From Bacteroidales bacterium (GTDB lineage Bacteria > Bacteroidota > Bacteroidia > Bacteroidales > UBA4181): a stretch of 33,019 nucleotides of DNA. A program made the translations under genes and the position numbers. The notes beneath the pieces were generated by a model that was not told the DNA's origin, ran no database searches, and saw nothing but the letters and a program-made list of their open reading frames with translations. Where the stretch lies: positions 1 to 33,019 of the forward strand of contig JAQVSH010000002.1 in NCBI GenBank assembly GCA_028700615.1, in the 5' to 3' direction. Shown here one piece after another: positions 1-7,105 of this stretch; the stretch's first letter is position 1, and each line of letters begins with the position of its first letter.

Positions 1-837
1 GGTCTGAATATTGACAAATTTTTCAGCAGTCATCGTGGATGCTATGGTAATACCCAGTAGAATCGTAACCAGACTGGCTAATTCATTCTGTGCCGAAAGA
101 GAAAGTTTCTGTAAAACACCACACTCTCTAATCAGATTACCAAACATCAGAAAACCGATCAGGGCAACAGAGGAAGGTGCTATAAATCCGGCAGTGATGG
201 TCACTAAAATCGGGAAAAGAATCAGGGTGGTTCTTGAAACGGATTTAGAACCTCCGGACATATGAATCCTGCGTTCATGAACAGTAGTCAGGGCTTTAAC
301 CACCGGCGGCTGAATAATGGGAACCAGCGCCATATAAGAATAGGCCGCCACAGAAATTGGCCCAAGTAAATTTACGGCAAACTTGGAGGCAACATAGATA
401 GAGGTAGGTCCATCGGCAGCACCGATGATACCGATAGAGGCAGCTTCTTTCAAGTCAAAACCTAATAAGGTAGCCACACCAATTGTAAAAAAGATTCCGA
501 ACTGAGCGGCCGCTCCAAATAAAAGCAAAAAAGGATTTTTAAACAAAGGAGAAAAATCAATCATAGCCCCCACTGCCACAAAAATCAGCAAAGGGAACAC
601 TTCGTTCTGAATTCCTGCATTAAAAAAAACTGTTAAGGCTCCTTCCGGCCCTACTGCTGAAGAAAGTGGAATATTAGCCAATAATGTTCCAAAACCCATG
701 GGCAATAAAAGGGTTGGTTCATAATTTTTCCTGATCGCCAAATAAATGAGGGTCAAACCCACCGCGATCATAACTCCATCCTTCCAGGAAAACAAGGTAA
801 AAGCCTCGAAAAGGCTACTAAACATACTAAGATCCAT
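1..837 (-). CDS. oadB: Na+-translocating decarboxylase beta subunit, 3' truncated by window edge
   Basis: Not closed in the window: 279 codons are readable from ATG at 837 to base 1, and the family is usually about 380-430 residues, so roughly the last quarter or third is missing. The translation is hydrophobic with several membrane segments. It carries the family signature IGIIGAADGPTSI (Asp142) and AYSYMALVPIIQPP (tyrosines 166 and 168). In oxaloacetate decarboxylase the equivalent Asp and Tyr take part in Na+ transport and decarboxylation of carboxybiotin. Given the methylmalonyl-CoA set at 8.3-11.3 kb, it is probably the beta subunit (MmdB) of the same pump, although about 7.5 kb separates them. 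It follows dnaX on the same strand after a 115-base gap that holds a possible promoter. Glutaconyl-CoA or oxaloacetate specificity cannot be excluded from sequence alone. Confidence 0.93.
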   Translation of the reverse strand, partial: MDLSMFSSLFEAFTLFSWKDGVMIAVGLTLIYLAIRKNYEPTLLLPMGFGTLLANIPLSSAVGPEGALTVFFNAGIQNEVFPLLIFVAVGAMIDFSPLFKNPFLLLFGAAAQFGIFFTIGVATLLGFDLKEAASIGIIGAADGPTSIYVASKFAVNLLGPISVAAYSYMALVPIIQPPVVKALTTVHERRIHMSGGSKSVSRTTLILFPILVTITAGFIAPSSVALIGFLMFGNLIRECGVLQKLSLSAQNELASLVTILLGITIASTMTAEKFVNIQT

Positions 838-938
838 CGTGTTGTTGTTATGAGATTTATTAAAACAATAATTTAAAAATATACAAAGAATTTAATGCCT
901 ATCCAACAATAATAATAAGGGTTAAAAAAAAGAAAGGA

Positions 939-973
939 CAAAAGTAAATATTTTAATCGAAATCCAGCCCAAA
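939..973 (-). promoter_or_regulatory. Possible promoter for oadB
   Basis: On the minus strand a perfect TAnnTTTG box (TACTTTTG) lies at 946-939. A TTTG lies at 973-970, inside the dnaX 3' end, with a 23-base spacer that is a little longer than the usual 19-21. The predicted transcript would have about 95 bases of leader before the ATG at 837. This suggests oadB can be transcribed separately from dnaX. Confidence 0.4.
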
Positions 974-2704
974 AACCTGACGGAGACTAATTATTTCAGG
1001 ATTTAACTCCGATAAATAAGCCAGCTTATCTTCGGAAGAATAGGGCCGGGCATCTTCTTCTGATATTTCTTCATCTACATACAAATCCAGAAAGAGTTCC
1101 GGCAGGTTCAATTCCTTTTTCAATCTGGATTGTATTTCTTCGCCAAACTCCTTCATCTTTTCCAGTTGAAGGGTTCCGGAAACACTAAACCTGATTTTTG
1201 ACCCGGATTCCGGAACCGGATCATGTTTGTTCATAATGTTGTATACTCTGGGTTCCGGAGAGAGAAAGGTCTTGGCAATATCAGCCCACGCGCGAGAAAG
1301 ATCCTCCTGACTCAGAGAGGATTTCGAAACAGGGGTTTCCGGAAGGTCTGATTTTTTGAGGGGTTCCGGAGAAGCAGAAACTCCATCGGAGGTTAAAGCG
1401 GAATGCTCGGTTTTTTTTAAAAGAGCCTTTTTGATGGAAGGGCCTTTGGAAATTGTTTTTTGCGGTGTCAGATCCGGTGCTTTAACAGGCTCTGCTTTTA
1501 CAGACTCTGCAGACCCGGAAACCTCTGTGCCGGATGATGGCACAGGTTCTTTTTTCTCTGAATGAGAAGGTTTGGGCTGAATCTCCCGGACACTCAGGTC
1601 ATTTTTTTTTTCGTTCTGCAGAGAAGAAATTTTCAGCAAGGCCAACTCAACATGGAGCCTTTGATTCTTGCTGCTTTTATATCCCACATCACAGACGCTG
1701 CATATTTCCAGCGCATTCAACAAAAACTCCAGAGGACAGGATTTTACCTGAACCTTGTACCGATCCCTGATATTATCCCCCACATCGAGTAAAGGAAGGG
1801 TTATTTCATCGCGGCAGACCAGCAGATCTCTCAGATGGGAGGCCAGTCCGGAGATAAAATGATGCCCGTCAAAACCGCTCTTGAGAATCTCATCAAAAAT
1901 TAAAAGGGAATTTCCGAAGTCACCCTTCAGCATAGCCTCGGTAAGACGGAAATAATAATCGTAATCCAGCACATTCAAACTCCGGATTACCTGATCATAG
2001 ATTACCTCGCCTCCCGAAAAACTAACAATCTGATCAAAAACAGAAAGGGCATCCCGCATTCCGCCTTCAGCCTTCTGGGCAATAATGGTCAGGCCATCCC
2101 GTTCATAATGAATGCCTTCCTGAACAGAGATTTGTTCGAGATAACGAACCGTGTCTTCAATTCGGATTCTTTGGAAATCAAAGACCTGACAACGGGAAAG
2201 AATCGTTGGTAAAATCTTATGTTTTTCGGTCGTGGCCAGAATAAACAAGGCATGGGCCGGGGGTTCCTCCAATGTTTTCAGAAAAGCATTAAAAGCCGCA
2301 GAGGAAAGCATATGTACTTCATCAATGATGTAAATGCTATATTTGCCCATCTGCGGAGGAATCCTGACCTGATCGATCAAAGACCGGATGTCATCCACGC
2401 TGTTGTTGGAAGCGGCATCCAATTCATGAATATTATAGGAGCGCTGTTCTGAAAATGCCTTACAGGATTCGCATTCCTGGCAGGCTTCGGTATCGGAAGT
2501 AATATGAGAACAATTCAGGGTTTTGGCCAAAATCCGGGCACAGGTTGTTTTTCCCACCCCCCGGGGCCCGCAAAACAGATAGGCATGAGCCACCTGATTA
2601 TTCTTAATGGCATTCTTCAGGGTGGCAGTCACCGCATCCTGTCCCACCACAGACTGAAAAGTAGCAGGCCGGTATTTTCTGGCAGAGACTAAAAAATTAT
2701 CCAT
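953..2704 (-). CDS. dnaX: DNA polymerase III subunit tau/gamma (clamp loader)
   Basis: Clamp-loader ATPase of the replicative polymerase, 583 residues from the chosen start. Visible features are Walker A GPRGVGKTT (46-54), zinc-site cysteines around 65-81 (C75, C78, C81), Walker B IIDEVH (126-131) and the arginine-finger SRC motif (170-172). A charged, Pro/Ser-rich linker (about 390-470) is followed by a C-terminal domain, so this is the long tau form. ATG at 2704 is preferred because the N-terminus MDNFLVSARKYRP matches the family, and the next upstream in-frame start (2824) would lie beyond a TAnnTTTG box at 2731-2724. A run of eight A at codons 429-432 may allow a shorter gamma product (see findings). 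It diverges from rpsF. Confidence 0.98.
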   Translation of the reverse strand: MDNFLVSARKYRPATFQSVVGQDAVTATLKNAIKNNQVAHAYLFCGPRGVGKTTCARILAKTLNCSHITSDTEACQECESCKAFSEQRSYNIHELDAASNNSVDDIRSLIDQVRIPPQMGKYSIYIIDEVHMLSSAAFNAFLKTLEEPPAHALFILATTEKHKILPTILSRCQVFDFQRIRIEDTVRYLEQISVQEGIHYERDGLTIIAQKAEGGMRDALSVFDQIVSFSGGEVIYDQVIRSLNVLDYDYYFRLTEAMLKGDFGNSLLIFDEILKSGFDGHHFISGLASHLRDLLVCRDEITLPLLDVGDNIRDRYKVQVKSCPLEFLLNALEICSVCDVGYKSSKNQRLHVELALLKISSLQNEKKNDLSVREIQPKPSHSEKKEPVPSSGTEVSGSAESVKAEPVKAPDLTPQKTISKGPSIKKALLKKTEHSALTSDGVSASPEPLKKSDLPETPVSKSSLSQEDLSRAWADIAKTFLSPEPRVYNIMNKHDPVPESGSKIRFSVSGTLQLEKMKEFGEEIQSRLKKELNLPELFLDLYVDEEISEEDARPYSSEDKLAYLSELNPEIISLRQVFGLDFD

Positions 2705-2723
2705 AACAGAATGCTTATGGGGA

Positions 2724-2731
2724 CAAAGATA
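2724..2731 (-). promoter_or_regulatory. -7 box of the dnaX promoter
   Basis: The minus strand reads TATCTTTG, a perfect TAnnTTTG match, about 20 bases upstream of the chosen dnaX ATG. No exact TTTG lies at the -33 distance, so this is a half-supported promoter. It argues against the longer N-terminal extension of dnaX. Confidence 0.5.
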
Positions 2732-2784
2732 GAAAAAATTAACCTCTAAAAAACTTGGGAAAATCAGTATTTTAATGCCAGTAC

Positions 2785-2816
2785 TTTGGCGATAAAAAGA
2801 AAAAAATCTATATTTG
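2785..2816 (+). promoter_or_regulatory. Promoter of the rpsF-rpsR-rplI operon
   Basis: TTTG at 2785-2788, a 20-base spacer, then TATATTTG at 2809-2816 match the Bacteroidota vegetative promoter consensus (TTTG, N19-21, TAnnTTTG) exactly. It lies 44 bases ahead of the rpsF start. Confidence 0.8.
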
Positions 2817-2860
2817 CACCCCATTAATCATCACATTTATTATCATTTAATAACAACAAC

Positions 2861-3211
2861 ATGTTAAACCAGTACGAAACCGTTTTCATTTTGACTCCCG
2901 TTTTGTCTGATGCACAGGCAAAGGAAGCGGTAGAAAAATTCAAAGGTCTCATCACCGCTGAAGGTGGAGAGATCGTGCATGAAGAGGACTGGGGGCTGAA
3001 AAAATTAGCTTACCCTATCCGTAAAAAACATTCAGGCTTTTACAACCTGATCGAATTCAAAGCTCCCGGAGTTTTTGTAGATAAGCTCGAAACCGAGTAT
3101 CGTCGGGATGAGCGGATTATTCGGTTTTTGACTTTCCGTATGGAAAAACATGCAATCGAATATGCCATTAAGAAAAGAAATAAGAAAAAAGAACAAAAAA
3201 CGGAGGAATAA
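2861..3211 (+). CDS. rpsF: 30S ribosomal protein bS6
   Basis: Small-subunit ribosomal protein of 116 residues, normal for bS6 with a basic/acidic tail. The N-terminus LNQYETVFILTPVLSD, the central WGLKKLAYPI and the RRDERIIRFLTF segment are family hallmarks. bS6 binds as a heterodimer with bS18, whose gene follows after 3 bases. It is the first gene of a three-gene operon with a consensus Bacteroidota promoter 44 bases upstream. Its own start has no Shine-Dalgarno site; the leader just before ATG is an AT-rich stretch ending AACAACAAC. Confidence 0.99.
   Translation: MLNQYETVFILTPVLSDAQAKEAVEKFKGLITAEGGEIVHEEDWGLKKLAYPIRKKHSGFYNLIEFKAPGVFVDKLETEYRRDERIIRFLTFRMEKHAIEYAIKKRNKKKEQKTEE
3202..3206 (+). 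promoter_or_regulatory. Strong Shine-Dalgarno site of rpsR
   Basis: GGAGG lies 8 bases before the rpsR ATG, inside the last codons of rpsF. Nearly all other genes in the window, including rpsF, lack such a site, so it stands out. Confidence 0.8.
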
Positions 3212-3214
3212 ATT

Positions 3215-3484
3215 ATGAGCCAGAATCCATCGGAAATAAGATATTTGACCCCCCCGACGATTGAGGTCAGAAAGAAAAAATATTGCCGGTTTAAAAGAGC
3301 AGGCATCAAGTACATAGATTATAAAGATCCTGATTTTCTCAAGAAGTTTCTGAATGAACAGGGGAAGATTCTTCCACGCCGCCTTACCGGAACTTCACTG
3401 AAATTCCAACGCAGAGTAGCCACCGCCATTAAGCGTGCCCGCCATCTGGCCCTGCTTCCCTATGTAACCGACTTAATGAAGTAA
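3215..3484 (+). CDS. rpsR: 30S ribosomal protein bS18
   Basis: 89-residue small-subunit protein. The core KYCRFKRAGIKYIDYKD, then NEQGKILPRRLTGTS and AIKRARHLALLPYV, is the classic bS18 sequence. It pairs with bS6 on the platform near the 3' end of 16S rRNA. It starts 3 bases after rpsF and 17 bases before rplI, so the three are cotranscribed. A consensus Shine-Dalgarno sequence precedes it, which is unusual in this phylum and may matter for regulation (see findings). Confidence 0.99.
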   Translation: MSQNPSEIRYLTPPTIEVRKKKYCRFKRAGIKYIDYKDPDFLKKFLNEQGKILPRRLTGTSLKFQRRVATAIKRARHLALLPYVTDLMK

Positions 3485-3488
3485 AACT

Positions 3489-3493
3489 GGAGG
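3489..3493 (+). promoter_or_regulatory. Strong Shine-Dalgarno site of rplI
   Basis: GGAGG lies 8 bases before the rplI ATG, in the 17-base gap after rpsR. It has the same spacing as the site of rpsR. Confidence 0.8.
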
Positions 3494-3501
3494 ACTGAGT
3501 A

Positions 3502-3948
3502 ATGGAAATTATATTAATACAAGATGTTATTAATCTTGGACAAAAAGATGACATCATCAAGGTGAAAGATGGATATGCACAAAACTATCTGATTCCCAAA
3601 GGTCTTGCCATCACAGCAAACCCCTCTGCAAAAAAGATTCTGGCTGAAAATGTACGCCAGAGAGCTCATAAAGAGGCTAAAATTCGCGAAGAAGCTCAGG
3701 CTTTGGCCGCAAAAATGGAAGGTATTCAACTTACAATCGGAGCAAAAACCAGCACTACCGGGAAAATTTTTGGTTCCGTGAATACAATTCAAATTGCTGA
3801 AGCCCTTTCTGCCAAAGGTTTTGACATTGACCGCAAGAGCATCTATCTTTCGGACGATGCCATTAAAGAAACAGGTAACTATAAGGTAAAAGTCAAACTG
3901 CACCGGGAAGTATTTGTACAGGTTGACTTAGAAGTGATCGCAGAATAA
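3502..3948 (+). CDS. rplI: 50S ribosomal protein bL9
   Basis: 148 residues, the standard bL9 length. The N-terminal RNA-binding domain carries the family signature LGQKDDIIKVKDGYAQNYLI followed by PKGLA. A long charged connecting helix (about 45-75) leads to the C-terminal domain, which begins near LTIGAKTSTTGKIFGSV. bL9 sits at the base of the L1 stalk. It is the last gene of the rpsF operon and is followed 22 bases later by an intrinsic terminator. Confidence 0.99.
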   Translation: MEIILIQDVINLGQKDDIIKVKDGYAQNYLIPKGLAITANPSAKKILAENVRQRAHKEAKIREEAQALAAKMEGIQLTIGAKTSTTGKIFGSVNTIQIAEALSAKGFDIDRKSIYLSDDAIKETGNYKVKVKLHREVFVQVDLEVIAE

Positions 3949-3970
3949 ATTTCTAACCCATAAAAAAGAG

Positions 3971-3999
3971 ACCGGAATTTTTTAATTCCGGTTTTTTTT
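3971..3999 (+). terminator. Intrinsic terminator after rplI
   Basis: Perfect 9-bp stem (ACCGGAATT, 3971-3979; AATTCCGGT, 3984-3992) with a TTTT loop and a run of eight T ending at 3999. An A-rich stretch on the other side gives T residues on the minus strand too, so it probably also stops mnmD transcripts arriving from the right. Confidence 0.92.
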
Positions 4000-4006
4000 G
4001 TCCCGA

Positions 4007-4657
4007 TCAGGACCTTACCCGCGCCCTGATCATCTCTCTTTTGCCTCTGGGACCGGGGATCCGTTCCACCTCAAAGCCAAGAGACTGAAGCGTTCTTCTT
4101 ACAATGCCCTTGGCACAATAGGTTGTAAAAATCCCGCCGGGATTCATCACTTCCCTGACCTTGGACAAAACATCCGCAGACCATAGTTCAGGCTGCACTT
4201 CAGGAGAAAATGCATCATAATAGACCACATCAAAAAAATCATCAGGTTTCCAAAGCATGAGATCCACCTGAAGTTTACGAATAAGGAAAAAATCAGTTAC
4301 AGAAATCTGCTGATCCCAGGCAACTTCATGAATTGCTTTAAAATATCCGGCTTCACTCCCCTGCCGGTTCTGATTTAACGCTTCCCACTGAGAACGCCCC
4401 AGGGGAAAACGCTCCAGTGCAGTATACAAAGTCTTCCTCCGGAGTTTTTCCGCTTCTAATAAAGTGAGCCACGCATTCAATCCGCTTCCGAAACCCATCT
4501 CGAGTACAGAAACCGGATTTTTGTCAGTCAGGCCATATCCTGCAGAAATAAATACATGCTCCGACTCTGACCTGGCTCCGTAAACAGAATGGTAGGTCTC
4601 TCCAAACTGATCAGACCGCATAGTGAAGGAACCATCTTCTGTCAAAATTGTATCCAT
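4007..4657 (-). CDS. mnmD: tRNA (5-methylaminomethyl-2-thiouridine) methyltransferase, stand-alone MnmD
   Basis: 216-residue SAM-dependent methyltransferase acting on wobble U34 of tRNA in the last step of mnm5(s2)U synthesis. Evidence is the motif EMGFGSGLNAW (SAM binding, about 53-63), the VVYYDAFSPE motif and the C-terminal FTTYCAKGIVRR, all characteristic of the MnmD half of E. coli MnmC. The FAD-dependent MnmC oxidase half is absent, as in many Bacteroidota. The start MDTILTEDGSFT followed by ETYHSVYGA fits the family. The ATG lies only 7 bases beyond the T-run of the fusA2 terminator, with no Shine-Dalgarno site, so expression by readthrough or an unrecognised promoter is implied. Confidence 0.92.
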   Translation of the reverse strand: MDTILTEDGSFTMRSDQFGETYHSVYGARSESEHVFISAGYGLTDKNPVSVLEMGFGSGLNAWLTLLEAEKLRRKTLYTALERFPLGRSQWEALNQNRQGSEAGYFKAIHEVAWDQQISVTDFFLIRKLQVDLMLWKPDDFFDVVYYDAFSPEVQPELWSADVLSKVREVMNPGGIFTTYCAKGIVRRTLQSLGFEVERIPGPRGKREMIRARVRS

Positions 4658-4663
4658 GAAGGT

Positions 4664-4694
4664 AAAAAAAAGAGGCGCCGTAATAAGGCGCCTC
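4664..4694 (-). terminator. Intrinsic terminator after fusA2, just ahead of mnmD
   Basis: On the minus strand a perfect 8-bp GC-rich stem GAGGCGCC / GGCGCCTC (4694-4687 and 4679-4672) with a 7-base loop is followed by eight T (4671-4664). The fusA2 stop is 18 bases upstream and the mnmD ATG 7 bases downstream, so the hairpin and T-run make up the mnmD translation initiation region. Confidence 0.9.
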
Positions 4695-4711
4695 CGATTG
4701 GTAAAGTTTTG

Positions 4712-6865
4712 CTATTCCTCTTTATTTTCTGCCTCGTAGGCTTTCAGCAGTTTATCCTGAACATCGGAAGGAACCTGCTGGTATTCCAGAAAATTCATCT
4801 CATAGGAAGCTCTTCCGGAAGTCAGCGAACTCAAAGTAGTGGAATATTTATACATCTCGGACAAAGGAACTCTGGCCTTGAGAATCTGGAATCCTTTGTC
4901 AGAACTCATGCCTTCGATCATGGCACGACGACCCTGCAAATCACCCATTACATCTCCCATGTATTCCGAAGGAACCATCACTTCCACATTGTAAATGGGT
5001 TCCATAATCTTGGCGCCTGCATTTTTAAAGGCAATCCGGAATGCATTTCGTCCGGCCAGCATAAAGGAAAGTTCATTGGAATCGACCGGGTGCATTTTCC
5101 CGTCATAAACATAAACTTTAATATCACGTGCATAAGAACCTGTTAAAGGACCTTCTTCCATTTTTTCCATCACCCCCTTCAAAATGGCGGGCAAAAATCT
5201 GGCATCAATAGATCCCCCGACAATGCAATTATAATAGACCAACTTACCACCCCAGTCAAGATTAAATTCTTCCTTGGCTTTCAGGTTCAAGACCAATTCT
5301 TTGCCATCTACCTTAAAACGATTGTTTTCGGGAGCTCCTTCAATATAGGGCTCAATCAACATATGAACTTCTCCAAACTGACCTGCTCCCCCGGATTGTT
5401 TCTTATGACGGTAGTCTGCTGCAGAGATCTTTGTAATGGTTTCGCGATAAGGTATTTTCGGAACGACAAACTCAACTTCAATTTTATTGAGATTGGACAA
5501 TGTCCATTTCAGAATATTGAGGTGATGTTCACCTTGTCCCTGGAGAATAATCTGTTTAAGTTCTTTCGAATATTCAACGCGAATGGTCGGATCTTCCTGA
5601 GCTGCCTTGTTGAGTAGTTCGCCCAGCTTTTCAGAATCGCTTTCTTTCAAAGGCTTGATGGCTGTTCTGAATTTGGGATTGGGAAGAATAATATTCGGGA
5701 ATTTATACATTTTCCCTGAGCACAAGGTATGATTGGTCCTCGTGTTTTTCAGTTTTACAGTACAACCTATATCTCCGGCCAACAATTCAGTCACTTTTTC
5801 TTTCTTTTTACCGGCTACCGCAAAAATTTGAGAAACCCGCTCTTTTCCTTCGTTCGTGGTATTGGTAAGATCCATACCTTCTGTAACCTTTCCCGAAACC
5901 ACGCGGAAATAATTAACATCTCCCAAATGCTGTTCCATAGAAGACTTAAAGAAGAACAAAGAGGTGGAAGCAGAAGCTTCACAGGGAACGGATACCCCAT
6001 CCACAGTAGTAAACTGATTTCCTTTGGAGGGATCGGGAGCTACGTTAATGATGAATTCCATCAATCTTTTGGTCCCAATATCTTTTTTGGCAGAAGCACA
6101 AAAAACAGGAAATACAGTATCTTTTCCCAAACCAATCCGTAATCCTTTACGAATTTCATCTTCGGTCAATGATCCTTTTTCAAAATATACTTCAATTAAA
6201 TTTTCATCATTTTCAGCGGCCGATTCAACCAGTGCAGCATGGAGTTCATCGGCTTTGTCCTGAAATTCGGCAGGGATAGGTAATTCTTCACGAATTCCGG
6301 TATCTCCTTTGAATTTGAACATCTTCATCAACAAAACGTCAATAAAAGCATCAAAATCAACTCCGGCATTCACCGGAAACTGAACCGGAACCACCTTAGA
6401 GCCAAAACTGGTTTTCAAAGACTCCAAAGTTGCATCGTAATTGGCTTTATCATGATCCAACTGATTGACCACAAAGATCAAAGGTTTATGCTGTTCCTGA
6501 GCGTATCTGGCAAAAATCTCGGTACCCACTTCAACGCCATTCTGTGCATTAACAACCATTACACCTGTATCCGCCACACTGAAAGCAGAAAAGACTCCGC
6601 CGGAGAAATCGTCTGACCCCGGGGTGTCAATAAAATTCAGCTTTCTGTCCATGAATTCGGTAAAGAGCACCGTAGAATAGATGGAGCGCTGATAATTCTG
6701 CTCAATTTCCGTATAATCAGATACGGTATTTTTTGCTTCCACTGTTCCGCGGCGCTCAATCACTTTGCCTTCATACATCATGGCTTCCGCCAGAGAAGTT
6801 TTGCCCGATCCTGTATTTCCGAGCAAGACCACATTTCTAATTTGATCGGTGTTATAGGTTTTCAT
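4712..6865 (-). CDS. fusA2: Elongation factor G paralogue with altered GTPase motifs (EF-G2 type)
   Basis: 717 residues with EF-G domain order: G domain, domain II, and domains III-V with the QSGGAGQFGEVHM and GPLTGSYARDIKVYV segments of domain IV. The G domain departs from canonical EF-G. The P-loop is GNTGSGKT (16-23), switch I lacks RGIT and reads RSIY (about 60-63), switch II is DTPGS (80-84) where EF-G has DxPGH with the catalytic histidine, and NKxD is NQLD (134-137). From memory, the Bacteroides thetaiotaomicron EF-G2 (BT2167), encoded near rpsF-rpsR-rplI, supports translation without GTP hydrolysis and is induced on carbon starvation by Cur; this gene fits as its counterpart. It is probably not the only EF-G of the cell. 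A terminator follows, and a divergent response regulator lies upstream. Confidence 0.93.
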   Translation of the reverse strand: MKTYNTDQIRNVVLLGNTGSGKTSLAEAMMYEGKVIERRGTVEAKNTVSDYTEIEQNYQRSIYSTVLFTEFMDRKLNFIDTPGSDDFSGGVFSAFSVADTGVMVVNAQNGVEVGTEIFARYAQEQHKPLIFVVNQLDHDKANYDATLESLKTSFGSKVVPVQFPVNAGVDFDAFIDVLLMKMFKFKGDTGIREELPIPAEFQDKADELHAALVESAAENDENLIEVYFEKGSLTEDEIRKGLRIGLGKDTVFPVFCASAKKDIGTKRLMEFIINVAPDPSKGNQFTTVDGVSVPCEASASTSLFFFKSSMEQHLGDVNYFRVVSGKVTEGMDLTNTTNEGKERVSQIFAVAGKKKEKVTELLAGDIGCTVKLKNTRTNHTLCSGKMYKFPNIILPNPKFRTAIKPLKESDSEKLGELLNKAAQEDPTIRVEYSKELKQIILQGQGEHHLNILKWTLSNLNKIEVEFVVPKIPYRETITKISAADYRHKKQSGGAGQFGEVHMLIEPYIEGAPENNRFKVDGKELVLNLKAKEEFNLDWGGKLVYYNCIVGGSIDARFLPAILKGVMEKMEEGPLTGSYARDIKVYVYDGKMHPVDSNELSFMLAGRNAFRIAFKNAGAKIMEPIYNVEVMVPSEYMGDVMGDLQGRRAMIEGMSSDKGFQILKARVPLSEMYKYSTTLSSLTSGRASYEMNFLEYQQVPSDVQDKLLKAYEAENKEE

Positions 6866-6911
6866 AATTATAAAGAATATCGATTATTTTACATAAAAAA
6901 TTTTTTAAACC

Positions 6912-6944
6912 AATCTCTAAATGTATAAAAAAAATATAGAGATT
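6912..6944. repeat. 8-bp inverted repeat over the predicted fusA2 promoter
   Basis: AATCTCTA (6912-6919) and TAGAGATT (6937-6944) are perfect inverted arms separated by 17 AT-rich bases. They lie between and across the predicted -33 and -7 elements of fusA2, which fits an operator better than a terminator. No regulator is known from the sequence. Confidence 0.5.
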
Positions 6945-6948
6945 CAAA
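6918..6948 (-). promoter_or_regulatory. Possible fusA2 promoter
   Basis: On the minus strand TTTG at 6948-6945, a 19-base spacer and TACATTTA at 6925-6918 match the TTTG / TAnnTTTG consensus except for the last base. The leader to the fusA2 ATG would be about 45 bases. The inverted repeat at 6912-6944 overlaps it. Confidence 0.45.
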
Positions 6949-7005
6949 AAGCCCTCTGTACATTTCTGATATCCCTCTTCCTCATTCCTTCGAAAGTACT
7001 AGAAT

Positions 7006-7030
7006 TATTCTAAAGAATAGAGTATTTTTG
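7006..7030 (+). promoter_or_regulatory. Possible promoter and palindrome upstream of the response regulator gene
   Basis: TATTTTTG at 7023-7030 is a perfect TAnnTTTG box, 75 bases before the ATG at 7106. No TTTG is found at the -33 distance. Immediately upstream is a perfect 14-base palindrome, TATTCTAAAGAATA (7006-7019), which could bind an activator or repressor. Both assignments rest on pattern only. Confidence 0.35.
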
Positions 7031-7105
7031 TTTCAACACAGAAATATATTCTGACTTCGGCAATAAGGATATTTTTCCTTTACCCTTGGTTTTACAAACG
7101 TTTTT

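Noticed and set aside
2705..2824. 40-residue N-terminal extension of dnaX
   Set aside because: The extra residues do not look like DnaX, and a TAnnTTTG box at 2731-2724 lies inside the extension; MDNFLVSARKYRP at 2704 fits the family.
4589..5146. 185-codon plus-strand frame across mnmD and fusA2
   Set aside because: Crosses a strong terminator and two real genes on the other strand; no protein family features.
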